Shown: positions 6,511 to 12,914 of the stretch, in pieces
How the letters are laid out: each line of letters begins with the position of its first letter
Numbering within the stretch: position 1 is the stretch's first letter
Source: a virus
Strand: one strand, 5' to 3'
DNA: 62,467 nt
IMG/VR virus record: IMGVR_UViG_3300005613_000065
Coordinates: 1-62,467 of that record
Notes under the pieces: generated by a model
What the model saw: the letters and a program-made list of their open reading frames with translations, nothing else
What the model was told of the DNA's origin: nothing
The model's database searches: none
Program-made: the position numbers and the translations under genes

Positions 6511-6660
6511 ATGGAAGAAAAAATGATCGAAAGTCTTCAAGAAAAAATTGTTATCTTGGAGACTCAAATCGAACAACAAAATAAAGAAATCTTTGAACTT
6601 CAAAATCTGATCCAGATTATCAGAGCAGATTCTCCAGATCAAAAAGAATTTGACGAATAA
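6511..6660 (+). CDS. Tiny coiled-coil protein
   Basis: A 49-residue ORF that is a single long helix with leucine/isoleucine heptads (residues ~5-40) and an acidic tail. It starts 1 base after the previous stop, which supports translation. Confidence 0.6.
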   Translation: MEEKMIESLQEKIVILETQIEQQNKEIFELQNLIQIIRADSPDQKEFDE

Positions 6661-6671
6661 CTAATTTTATT

Positions 6672-6947
6672 ATGAAATTTCATCATCAAGCTCCTGATGG
6701 TTTTGAATACTGGCAAGATCAGTTTTCAGAAACAATGACTCGTATTTGGATTCGCAATCTGAGACCTTTCTCATACACTAATAAACAACCGAGTTCAATT
6801 TGGGGATTTTGGGATAAAAAAAGAAAAGTATTTCTTTCTCCAATCAATTATAAAAAACCAGGAAAAGTTGTAGATATTGAAAAAACTACTGCATATTCTG
6901 CAATGCAGTTAAATCTAAATCCATTGGAATATGCATTATTCAAATGA
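6672..6947 (+). CDS. Small protein of unknown function
   Basis: A 91-residue basic, tryptophan-rich protein (GFEYWQDQFSETMTRIWIRNLRPFSYT, IWGFWDKKRKVFLSP). No domain recognised. It overlaps the next gene by 4 bases. Confidence 0.65.
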   Translation: MKFHHQAPDGFEYWQDQFSETMTRIWIRNLRPFSYTNKQPSSIWGFWDKKRKVFLSPINYKKPGKVVDIEKTTAYSAMQLNLNPLEYALFK

Positions 6948-7189
6948 GTTATTATGACCCCAAAATTAATGATTATGTAAAATTTAGAAATATTGAAGGA
7001 TGGGTGTATTTTAGAGATTCACAAGATCATTACATTACCATTGAAATTGGTGTCAAACCAAAACCATTTTGTGAGTACACAAAGAAAAGAATACATTTCA
7101 AAGATCATGTTTTAGTTCTTTGTTATTCTTGGAATTGGGATGAATTGATTTATGTGAAATCGAGACAATCAATTTATGATGAAACTTAG
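6944..7189 (+). CDS. Small beta-rich protein of unknown function
   Basis: An 81-residue protein whose alternating pattern (DYVKFRNIEGWVYFRDSQDHYITIEIG, DHVLVLCYSWNW) suggests a small beta barrel, possibly nucleic-acid binding. That role is inference only. Confidence 0.65.
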   Translation: MSYYDPKINDYVKFRNIEGWVYFRDSQDHYITIEIGVKPKPFCEYTKKRIHFKDHVLVLCYSWNWDELIYVKSRQSIYDET

Positions 7190-7227
7190 ATATTTCATGT
7201 GCCAGTTACCAAACTGTCCATAACTCC

Positions 7228-7256
7228 TTGACTTTACCTTCTAAATAACCTATATT
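7228..7256 (+). promoter_or_regulatory. Sigma70-like promoter
   Basis: TTGACT (7228-7233), 17-bp spacer, TATATT (7251-7256), followed by an SD (CAGGAG, 7272-7277) for the gene at 7284. Confidence 0.75.
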
Positions 7257-7283
7257 ATTAAGGTAGTCATTCAGGAGTTCTCA

Positions 7284-7460
7284 ATGCCTGTCACTTATCT
7301 TCCTCAAAAAGCACGTTATCGTATCACTCTGGAACTTGATGTTATGGAAGATTTTTCTCCTCATAACATTGATTGGGGAAAGGTTCTTGATATTCAAGGA
7401 TCTGAAAGTGTTGAATCTTATGTCGAAGATCTAAGCGTCCCCGATTGTTTCTTCTCCTGA
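7284..7460 (+). CDS. Small acidic protein of unknown function
   Basis: A 58-residue ORF with a good SD. The sequence YRITLELDVMEDFSPHNIDW then a short helix and strand suggests a compact alpha/beta protein. It resembles small unknown cyanophage proteins from memory. Confidence 0.65.
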   Translation: MPVTYLPQKARYRITLELDVMEDFSPHNIDWGKVLDIQGSESVESYVEDLSVPDCFFS

Positions 7461-7470
7461 AAAACTATGT

Positions 7471-7503
7471 GGAAGTCATAAATACTTTTTGATTATGGCT
7501 TCC
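7471..7503 (+). promoter_or_regulatory. Late promoter inside an inverted repeat
   Basis: CATAAATA (7477-7484) overlaps the 5' arm of an 11-bp inverted repeat (7471-7481 with 7493-7503, one G-T pair, 11-base T-rich loop). Read-through RNA would form the hairpin. Late RNA should begin within or after the loop. Drives 7518-8153. Confidence 0.6.
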
Positions 7504-7517
7504 ATACATAAAATCCA

Positions 7518-8153
7518 ATGAAAACACTCAGTCAATTTCTCGCAGAAGCAAATTACGATCCTGAGATTATGGGTCGTTCGCAAATTAAACAGACTGGTGA
7601 AGGTGGAAGAAAAGAGCCTAAAAGGTCTGCAGATCAAAGGCGCCGACCTGGTGTAAAACCAAGAGTGAAAGCAGTTGGTGGTGGTAAGACTGCACCTGTT
7701 GGTGAATACAAAGACAGAAAAGATATTGGAACAACAAAAGCGAGAAGTGAAAGAGAACAACAACCTGAACAAGAACGTGGAAGTGCAAGAGAAAGACAAT
7801 TAGCAGCAGCAAAAGAAGAAAGAAGAAAGGCAGCACAAGCAAGAGCAGCAGCAAGAAAGGCTGGTAGTCAAACACCAACTGAAAAACCAAAAGCAAAAGA
7901 TGCTGAAAAGAAAGCATCTGAACTTCTGAAGAAAAAAACAAAGAAAACTGTCAGTCCTGATTACAAACCAGCAGTTGCGTCGGGACTCACTCGTAAGGAG
8001 AGAATGTCCCGTCAACGTAAAGGTGAAAGTTATCTTAAAGATATTATGAAACAACAAGAAACTGAAAAATATCGTAAAGAAACTGGTCAAAATCCTGATG
8101 CAAAAGGTAAGACTAAGATTTTAGGCAGAGTTCATAAACGAATGAGTTCTTAA
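7518..8153 (+). CDS. Very basic putative internal capsid protein with targeting-like N-terminus
   Basis: A 211-residue protein, extremely rich in Lys/Arg/Ala/Gln. The N-terminus MKTLSQFLAEA closely resembles the capsid-targeting sequence of T4 internal protein III (MKTYQEFIAEA), including the L-A-E/A site expected for the gp21 prohead protease. In T4 such proteins are packed in the head with DNA and injected. The rest is a disordered basic chain with an Ala-rich helix (KEERRKAAQARAAARKAG) and a C-terminal LTRKERMSRQRKGESYLKDI segment. Its own late promoter fits a virion role. Internal-protein status is inferred from this N-terminus and composition. Confidence 0.65.
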   Translation: MKTLSQFLAEANYDPEIMGRSQIKQTGEGGRKEPKRSADQRRRPGVKPRVKAVGGGKTAPVGEYKDRKDIGTTKARSEREQQPEQERGSARERQLAAAKEERRKAAQARAAARKAGSQTPTEKPKAKDAEKKASELLKKKTKKTVSPDYKPAVASGLTRKERMSRQRKGESYLKDIMKQQETEKYRKETGQNPDAKGKTKILGRVHKRMSS

Positions 8154-8184
8154 CAGACTCAAAAGTATTGGGAGATAAAGAATC

Positions 8185-8346
8185 ATGCAATACATGAGAT
8201 TATTTGACACAACGGCAGATGCACAGACTTATCTCATAAACACTTACGGGTATTCTGTATCAGAAGCACAAATTTATCTTACAAAACATACTGTTACAGC
8301 TATTCCTTCAATTGGCGATAAGATTTGGGTTATTCTTCCCAGTTAA
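8185..8346 (+). CDS. Tiny protein of unknown function
   Basis: A 53-residue ORF with an SD (GGGAGA). Its stop codon lies just before a truncated copy of the 33-bp element. No domain recognised. Confidence 0.55.
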   Translation: MQYMRLFDTTADAQTYLINTYGYSVSEAQIYLTKHTVTAIPSIGDKIWVILPS

Positions 8347-8347
8347 A

Positions 8348-8366
8348 GTTAGTTACCTCTTAGGGT
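8348..8366 (+). repeat. Truncated copy of the 33-bp element
   Basis: Carries GTTAGTTACC and a dyad ACCT-CTTA-GGGT but no TGTAA/TANTGT half. It is cut where the stem module of the next gene begins, as if that gene's cassette had entered the element. Confidence 0.6.
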
Positions 8367-8379
8367 TGGGCGGTCATGC

Positions 8380-8438
8380 TGCGGGGGCGTAACTTGACGT
8401 AAGACCCATTTTATGGTATAAATATAATTACCCCCGCA
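8380..8438 (+). promoter_or_regulatory. Inverted repeat with embedded promoters, upstream of 8448
   Basis: TGCGGGGG (8380-8387) pairs with CCCCCGCA (8431-8438), and a CG bulge allows TAA/TTA to extend it. The loop contains TTGACG-17-TATAAA (8394-8422) and the late box TATAAATA (8417-8424) on the same -10. RNA from either would start near 8429 and carry only the 3' arm. There is no terminator inside, unlike the GIY-YIG modules. Confidence 0.65.
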
Positions 8439-8447
8439 AATAGAAGA

Positions 8448-8903
8448 ATGGACTGGAACTGTGAAGGTCTCAATCGTGCCTTTGAGTGTGATGGACCGTC
8501 AGTAATTACACTGACAGAAGAAGAACTTAAACCTGTGTATGATGCTCGTGTGTCATACGTCAGAGGATCTGTGTGGATTAACAACGGATCAGAACATCAT
8601 ATGGTATTTGAAGATGAAATACCTGATGGTTGGGTGCTAGGACGTATCAACGTTCAGACTGATAAAGAACAATTCAGACAACAGGGACTTAATAATAATA
8701 GTAACGCAAAGAAATATAGAATTAAGTTTAGAAACGGTGATGTGGTAGAATGTCACCAGTTATCTAAATGGGGACGTGAAAATGGTATCAAATACACAGC
8801 ACTGAAGAGTGTGGTACACAGAACCAAACATAAGAAGAATATACACTACTACAAAAAATCTTCTCCTACTTCACACATAGAAAGCATATATCTCATTAAT
8901 TAA
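8448..8903 (+). CDS. Orphan homing-endonuclease-type DNA-binding protein
   Basis: A 151-residue protein with no GIY-YIG or HNH motif. Residues ~40-66 (VWINNGSEHHMV...EIPDGWVLGR) match the WVNNG...PEGW-LGR module found beside homing endonuclease domains, and the C-terminal part (RNGDVVECHQLSKWGRENG) matches the helix-turn-helix module that also ends the endonuclease at 11747. It may be a degenerate endonuclease that lost its nuclease, or a stand-alone binding protein. The stem/late-promoter leader is like that of the true endonucleases. Confidence 0.6.
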   Translation: MDWNCEGLNRAFECDGPSVITLTEEELKPVYDARVSYVRGSVWINNGSEHHMVFEDEIPDGWVLGRINVQTDKEQFRQQGLNNNSNAKKYRIKFRNGDVVECHQLSKWGRENGIKYTALKSVVHRTKHKKNIHYYKKSSPTSHIESIYLIN

Positions 8904-8904
8904 A

Positions 8905-8937
8905 GTTAGTTACCTTGAAATGTCCCCTACAGTACGA
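8905..8937 (+). promoter_or_regulatory. 33-bp element, divergent copy
   Basis: GTTAGTTACC intact. The dyad is weakened to ACCT-TGAA-ATGT and the hexamer is CAGTAC. Spacing is unchanged. It lies 17 bases before the ATG at 8955. Confidence 0.6.
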
Positions 8938-8954
8938 GACACCCTTACGATATT

Positions 8955-9836
8955 ATGACCATGACTCACATCTCCCATCCTGAAGATCTTGTCCTGACTG
9001 GTGATCTGTCGGTTCTTGATCTTCTTTATGATACTGCACATATCTCCATGAAGATGGATGGTATGAGCCTTGTGTGGGGCACTAATCCTGCCAATGGTAA
9101 GTTCTTTGTGTGCACCAAAGCAGCATTTAATAAGAAAAAGATTCGTCTTTGTTATTCTGATGAAGATGTAAAGACTCATTTTGGTCATCAACCAGAAGTC
9201 GAAGAGATTATGAAGTCTTGTCTTCGTTATCTTCCTCGTACTGAGAACATTTATTGGGGAGATTGGCTTGGTTTTGGTGGAACTGACACGTTCAATCAAA
9301 ACACTTTGGTCTATTCTTTTCCTGAGATTATTTCTCAGAATCTTGTTATTGCACCTCATACTCAAGTGTATGTGCATGACCAAATGCATAATGCAGTTTG
9401 TGAACCGTTGATGGAAACTTTTGTTGACACTGATGATGTCAAGTGGGTCCAGCCTTCGGTGGATCGTGTTCATCAGTCCACAAATATTCCAAAAGTGAAC
9501 ACTGATGCAATTAAGTTTCTTTCTCATAAAGAAGCAGAAGTTGCTAAGGTTTCGATCAATAAACTCATTAAAGAAGGTCAAAAAGTTGATGATGCATCTT
9601 TGATTGAGATTCTGGGTTGTCCACAACTTGTAAATCTGTATCAATTTGTAACAGAAATCAAGCTTGATTTGATGGATAGTCTTATTATTACTGATTCTCC
9701 TTCTTGTTTTCTTCCGAATGGATGGGAAACAACTGGAGAAGGTTATGTCTTTCATTCTGAAAATTATGGAAGTGTGAAACTTGTTCGTCGTGAAGAGTTT
9801 GCATACGCCAACTTCAATTTCGGTTATTCGAGTTAG
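8955..9836 (+). CDS. Ligase-like covalent nucleotidyltransferase family protein
   Basis: A 293-residue protein. It shows KMDG at residues 33-36 (motif I, KxDG, the adenylylated Lys of DNA/RNA ligases and capping enzymes), GDWL near 101 (motif III region), EGYVF at 262-266 (motif IV) and VKLV at 274-277 (motif V). Motif order and spacing fit the nucleotidyltransferase core, with a longer III-IV gap than usual. The KxDG-x-VWGTNP-NGKFFV segment recalls phage proteins of unknown function. It may be a repair ligase or a dead relative. It precedes a DEAH helicase. The start at 8955 follows the 33-bp element, and a second ATG lies at 8961. Confidence 0.65.
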   Translation: MTMTHISHPEDLVLTGDLSVLDLLYDTAHISMKMDGMSLVWGTNPANGKFFVCTKAAFNKKKIRLCYSDEDVKTHFGHQPEVEEIMKSCLRYLPRTENIYWGDWLGFGGTDTFNQNTLVYSFPEIISQNLVIAPHTQVYVHDQMHNAVCEPLMETFVDTDDVKWVQPSVDRVHQSTNIPKVNTDAIKFLSHKEAEVAKVSINKLIKEGQKVDDASLIEILGCPQLVNLYQFVTEIKLDLMDSLIITDSPSCFLPNGWETTGEGYVFHSENYGSVKLVRREEFAYANFNFGYSS

Positions 9837-9864
9837 TTACCTGCAAAGGTCTTTATCACTGTAA
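9832..9864 (+). promoter_or_regulatory. 33-bp element, reference copy
   Basis: Begins GTTAGTTACC, has the dyad ACCT-GCAA-AGGT and ends TGTAA after exactly eight bases. The hexamer is CACTGT. It lies 11 bases before the ATG at 9876. The AGTTAG supplies the stop of the upstream gene. All full copies are 33 bp from first G to last A. I interpret the TANTGT hexamer as a -10 box and the dyad, at about -19 to -30, as an activator site replacing the -35 box. Confidence 0.7.
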
Positions 9865-9875
9865 TTACTTGATTC

Positions 9876-11054
9876 ATGATTACTCTTCGTCCTCATCAAC
9901 AACAAGCAGTCAAAGCTCTTCAGAATCATTCTATCGGTCAGTGCATCTTTCCGACTGGTGCTGGTAAGACTTTGGTTGCAATCATGGATGCTGTGTCTCG
10001 TTTTGAGTCTGACATTTCGCGGACCATTGTTGTTGTTTGTCCACGCATTCTTCTGGTCGAACAACTTTCTTCTGAGTATCTTGAGCACATCACTAATGCG
10101 CATGTGATGCATGTGCATAGTGGTGAGACCAGACATTTCAAGACCACTAAACCCGAACAAATTAAGCTTCATCATCAAGTTTGCAAAAATGCAAACGAGC
10201 ATGAGATTATCTTTACTACCTATCATTCTCTTCATCGTATTCAGGAAGCTGAGATTGATGTAGATACCATTTACTTTGATGAGGCGCATAATTCTTGTCA
10301 GAATCACTTCTATCCTGCGACTGAATATTTCAGTCAGAATGCCAATCGCAAATACTTTTTTACCGCAACTCGTAAGACCAGTGTGACACCGAAGAAACCA
10401 GGCATGAACTGGACTGAGACCTATGGTCAGGTGATTGCACGAGTGTCTGCACCTGATCTAGTTGAGAATGGATACATTCTTCCGCCTAAAGTCAAGGTGA
10501 TTGAGATGGATAAGGTGGACAAAAAGTCTCTGACTCCTCATCTTGAGAGCAATAATGTTCTTGCTTCGATTGATGAAATTGGAATCAAAAAGATTCTAGT
10601 TTGTGTCAAGACTTCGCGACAGTTGCAGAATCTGTTCATGACAGACTTTGCATATCAATTAACAGAACGTGGTTACTCTTATCTTTACATTACGGCTAAG
10701 ACTGGCGCAATTATTGATGGTCGCAAAGTGTCCCGTGAAGAGTTCTTCAACATTCTAAATGTATGGGGTAAAGACAAATCTAAAAAGTTTGTTGTACTGC
10801 ATCGGTCGATTCTCAGCGAAGGAATTAACTGTAGTGAACTTGAGGCTGTTGTGTTTCTTCGTAATATGGACGCAATTGAGCTTCTTCAAACTGTGGGTCG
10901 TGTGATTCGTGTCGGTTCAGAGAATAAAACCTATGGTTTGTTGTGTGTGCCAGTGTATTCTAATGTTGGAGTTTCGACTCAACGTTCTCTGCAGAAGTGT
11001 GTAGATATTGTGTTTGAGAAAGGTGAAATGCTTGATTCTGTTGTTCGGAGGTGA
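9876..11054 (+). CDS. DEAH-box superfamily 2 helicase (UvsW/Res-like)
   Basis: A 392-residue protein. The Q-like start LRPHQQQAV is followed by Walker A FPTGAGKT (25-32), motif Ia VVVCPRILLVEQ, DEAH near residue 135, the TAT motif III (FFTAT), HRSILSEGIN (motif V region) and QTVGRVIR near 338 (motif VI, arginine finger). This is a complete but minimal SF2 core without extra domains. Related phage enzymes such as T4 UvsW remodel branched DNA or R-loops. That role is inferred. First gene of a two-gene unit under the 33-bp element. Confidence 0.85.
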   Translation: MITLRPHQQQAVKALQNHSIGQCIFPTGAGKTLVAIMDAVSRFESDISRTIVVVCPRILLVEQLSSEYLEHITNAHVMHVHSGETRHFKTTKPEQIKLHHQVCKNANEHEIIFTTYHSLHRIQEAEIDVDTIYFDEAHNSCQNHFYPATEYFSQNANRKYFFTATRKTSVTPKKPGMNWTETYGQVIARVSAPDLVENGYILPPKVKVIEMDKVDKKSLTPHLESNNVLASIDEIGIKKILVCVKTSRQLQNLFMTDFAYQLTERGYSYLYITAKTGAIIDGRKVSREEFFNILNVWGKDKSKKFVVLHRSILSEGINCSELEAVVFLRNMDAIELLQTVGRVIRVGSENKTYGLLCVPVYSNVGVSTQRSLQKCVDIVFEKGEMLDSVVRR

Positions 11055-11057
11055 TTG

Positions 11058-11273
11058 ATGGGATTTGATTACACTAACTCTCACATTCTTAATTCACAAC
11101 CTGGCCCAATGGGATTTGTGATTGGAAATGGGGAATATGCTGCAATTCCAATGATGGGAAGTACCACTAAGCTCATGGTAATTCATAACGATCTTCAGCT
11201 TAAAGTATGTCGAAACCGCCAATCTGCCATGAGTTTTATAGATAAACATAGAAAATCAAATAAAAAAAGTTAG
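11058..11273 (+). CDS. Small protein of unknown function
   Basis: A 71-residue protein with an SD (GGAGGTG) placed correctly for the ATG at 11058. Gly/Met-rich N-terminal half, basic tail ending KSNKKS. The last Ser codon and stop (AGT TAG) come from the 33-bp element. Confidence 0.65.
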   Translation: MGFDYTNSHILNSQPGPMGFVIGNGEYAAIPMMGSTTKLMVIHNDLQLKVCRNRQSAMSFIDKHRKSNKKS

Positions 11274-11301
11274 TAACCTGCAAAGGTCCTCTGTAGTGTA
11301 A
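11269..11301 (+). promoter_or_regulatory. 33-bp element
   Basis: Variant GTTAGTAACC, dyad ACCT-GCAA-AGGT, hexamer TAGTGT, TGTAA end. It lies 11 bases before the ATG at 11313. Confidence 0.7.
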
Positions 11302-11312
11302 CTGTTGACTTG

Positions 11313-11483
11313 ATGATGACTTCCTTGCATATTGAACTTTACAATGATGGTGTTTGGCAATGCCCAAATACTGGGATGATGATTCCTCTGGGATCTGCAC
11401 CTTACAATGAAGAGGAAATTGCAGAGATGGAAAGGTTCAACATCGATGCACATCTTGATGACGCAATGGACTGGGACTTCTAG
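11313..11483 (+). CDS. Tiny acidic protein of unknown function
   Basis: A 56-residue ORF beginning with tandem ATGs and no SD, directly after the 33-bp element. Contains a W-C-P-NTGMMIPLG segment and an acidic C-terminus ending DDAMDWDF. Confidence 0.6.
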   Translation: MMTSLHIELYNDGVWQCPNTGMMIPLGSAPYNEEEIAEMERFNIDAHLDDAMDWDF

Positions 11484-11485
11484 AA

Positions 11486-11617
11486 ATGTCAAACACTCCA
11501 AACTGGCAACATCACAGCCAAAAACAAAAGAAAACGAAAGGAACTTGTAAGGGTATTCTAAGGGGGCGTAAGCAGTCTCTGAAGGCCCTGAAACTCAAGC
11601 TAAGTAGTAAGAGTTAG
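11486..11617 (+). CDS. Tiny basic protein of unknown function
   Basis: A 43-residue Lys/Gln-rich ORF starting 2 bases after the previous stop. Its last codons are formed by the next 33-bp element and the conserved sequence before it, so the C-terminus (KLSSKS) may be a by-product. Confidence 0.45.
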   Translation: MSNTPNWQHHSQKQKKTKGTCKGILRGRKQSLKALKLKLSSKS

Positions 11618-11645
11618 TTACCTGCAAAGGTCTTCATTACTGTAA
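11613..11645 (+). promoter_or_regulatory. 33-bp element, adjacent to endonuclease 3
   Basis: Dyad ACCT-GCAA-AGGT, hexamer TACTGT, TGTAA. Six bases after it comes GATAAATA and the stem module of the GIY-YIG gene. About 55 bp around it recur at 12848-12905. Confidence 0.7.
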
Positions 11646-11651
11646 CCAACT

Positions 11652-11659
11652 GATAAATA
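11652..11659 (+). promoter_or_regulatory. Late promoter (GATAAATA), outer copy of cassette 3
   Basis: Same position relative to the 5' arm as in cassettes 1 and 2, although the surrounding sequence is unrelated. Confidence 0.5.
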
Positions 11660-11691
11660 ATAATGCTTAATCGTGGTTGTTTAAGCAAATG

Positions 11692-11716
11692 AAGGGGTCT
11701 TAATGATCCCTTTTTT
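11692..11716 (+). terminator. Intrinsic terminator inside the inverted repeat
   Basis: An 8-bp stem (11692-11699 with 11705-11712, one G-T pair), 5-base loop, and a run of six Ts. Confidence 0.7.
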
Positions 11717-11724
11717 AATAAATA
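11717..11724 (+). promoter_or_regulatory. Late promoter AATAAATA, inner copy, for endonuclease 3
   Basis: Follows the T run of the terminator and lies 22 bases before the ATG at 11747. Confidence 0.6.
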
Positions 11725-11746
11725 ATAATAACCACGATTAAAGCAG

Positions 11747-12397
11747 ATGGAATACTACACTTACGCATATTTGCGCGAAGATGGATCACCCTACTACATT
11801 GGTAAGGGTAAAGGAAATAGAGCATATAATCAGCATAAAAGAAAAGGAATAGGTTTTTTGCCAGTTCCACCAAAAGATAGAATAATCAAACTCAAGCAGA
11901 ATCTCACCGAAAAAGAAGCATTTAGACATGAAATCTATATGATTGCTGTTTTTGGTAGAAAAGATTTGGGAACAGGTATTTTAATAAATCTTACTGATGG
12001 TGGAGAAGGATCATCTGGTGCTATTCCTTGGAATATAGGTAAGAAACACTCTCAAGAAATAGTTGAGAAGATAAGAAAAAAAGCAACAGGAAGAATACTG
12101 GATGAGAATACCAAACAAAAAATGAGTAAATCTCATAAAGGCATAAAACATACAGAAGAAACAAAGAAACTAATATCACAAAAACAACTAGGGGAAAATA
12201 ATCATAATTTTCAATATGTTTGGATATTTACCTTTGAAAGTGGTGAAGTTGTCAAAACATCAAGTATGCCAAGTTGGTGTAAAAATAATGGATATGATAA
12301 AGCAGCATTGATGAGAGTGTGTAAAGGTCAAGTTGGAAGACACAAAGACATTGTGACAGTTGAGAAAGTGTCACACAACCCCTTCCAACGGGCATAA
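11747..12397 (+). CDS. GIY-YIG homing endonuclease 3
   Basis: A 216-residue protein with a clear GIY-YIG core: YTYAYL (4-9), [11 protein letters not shown] (15-25, with the catalytic Arg at 25), the catalytic Glu at 62 (HEIYMI) and [13 protein letters not shown]. Then come NUMOD3-type repeats ([20 protein letters not shown]) and a C-terminal helix-turn-helix ([19 protein letters not shown]). Unlike the two paralogs at 576 and 4411 the nuclease site looks intact. Free-standing, not within a recognisable intron. Confidence 0.88.
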   Translation: MEYYTYAYLREDGSPYYIGKGKGNRAYNQHKRKGIGFLPVPPKDRIIKLKQNLTEKEAFRHEIYMIAVFGRKDLGTGILINLTDGGEGSSGAIPWNIGKKHSQEIVEKIRKKATGRILDENTKQKMSKSHKGIKHTEETKKLISQKQLGENNHNFQYVWIFTFESGEVVKTSSMPSWCKNNGYDKAALMRVCKGQVGRHKDIVTVEKVSHNPFQRA

Positions 12398-12410
12398 AAG
12401 ACCCTATAAT
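12383..12410 (+). promoter_or_regulatory. Weak sigma70-like promoter
   Basis: TATAAT (12405-12410) with a poor -35 (TTCCAA, 16-bp spacing), partly inside the end of the endonuclease gene. It would serve 12438, which lacks the 33-bp element. Confidence 0.4.
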
Positions 12411-12437
12411 ACAAAGGTAATCAACGAAACGCCTCAA

Positions 12438-12845
12438 ATGAGCACCAGAAGTCGCGTAGGTCTTGAACTTGCTGACGGAAGTATCCTCTCAATCTACTCA
12501 CATTATGATGGGTATCCTGAGTGGGCGGGTCGTATTCTTCGCACCCACTATAATACCCGTGAGAAAGTTGAGGCACTTGTGGATGGTGGAGATGTAAGTT
12601 GTCTTTGGACCGATGAAGGATTTTATACTTCTGAAGGTTCAACTCAACGGGATTGTTACGGACCTCTTCATTACAACGAAAGAGGTGAAAATTGCCCTCC
12701 TCGTCTTGATGCTAACTTGATTGAGTATGTTGGTGATGGTGAAGAATATGCCTATCTTTATACTTTGAAAGGTGAATGGGTATGCTATGAACTTCACGAA
12801 ACTCCTAAAATTGTTGAAATTCCCTCTGGAGCACTCATGGCATGA
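12438..12845 (+). CDS. Conserved-looking phage protein of unknown function
   Basis: A 135-residue protein starting at the ATG at 12438. Contains SRVGLELADGSILSIYSHYDGYPEWAG, an acidic middle and a W-CYELHE end, a pattern I have seen in phage proteins without a function. Lies between two long copies of the element-flanking repeat. Confidence 0.7.
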   Translation: MSTRSRVGLELADGSILSIYSHYDGYPEWAGRILRTHYNTREKVEALVDGGDVSCLWTDEGFYTSEGSTQRDCYGPLHYNERGENCPPRLDANLIEYVGDGEEYAYLYTLKGEWVCYELHETPKIVEIPSGALMA

Positions 12846-12866
12846 AACTTAAGCTAAGTAGTAAGA

Positions 12867-12899
12867 GTTAGTTACCTGCAAAGGTCTTCATTACTGTGA
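12867..12899 (+). promoter_or_regulatory. 33-bp element
   Basis: Dyad ACCT-GCAA-AGGT, hexamer TACTGT, end TGTGA. It lies 15 bases before the ATG at 12915. With ~25 bases upstream it is almost identical to the copy at 11613. Confidence 0.7.
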
Positions 12900-12914
12900 C
12901 CCACTAATTTAATT

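Larger units (their letters stand above)
11664..11745 (+). promoter_or_regulatory. Inverted repeat enclosing terminator and late promoter, endonuclease 3
   Basis: TTAATCGTGGTT (11667-11678) pairs with AACCACGATTAA (11730-11741), extended by TGC/GCA with a one-base bulge. The 3' arm reaches to within two bases of the ATG at 11747 and covers the purine stretch that would serve as ribosome binding site. The sequence differs completely from cassettes 1 and 2 but the order is the same. A smaller hairpin (GCTTAA/TTAAGC, 11665-11686) competes with the long stem. Confidence 0.75.

Noticed and set aside
7476-8090. Long minus-strand frames over 7518-8153 (and similar at 35334, 59554, 61422)
   Set aside because: They are antisense shadows of basic or Gly-rich genes, with Phe/Leu/Ser-only composition and no start signals. 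Every convincing gene is on the + strand.
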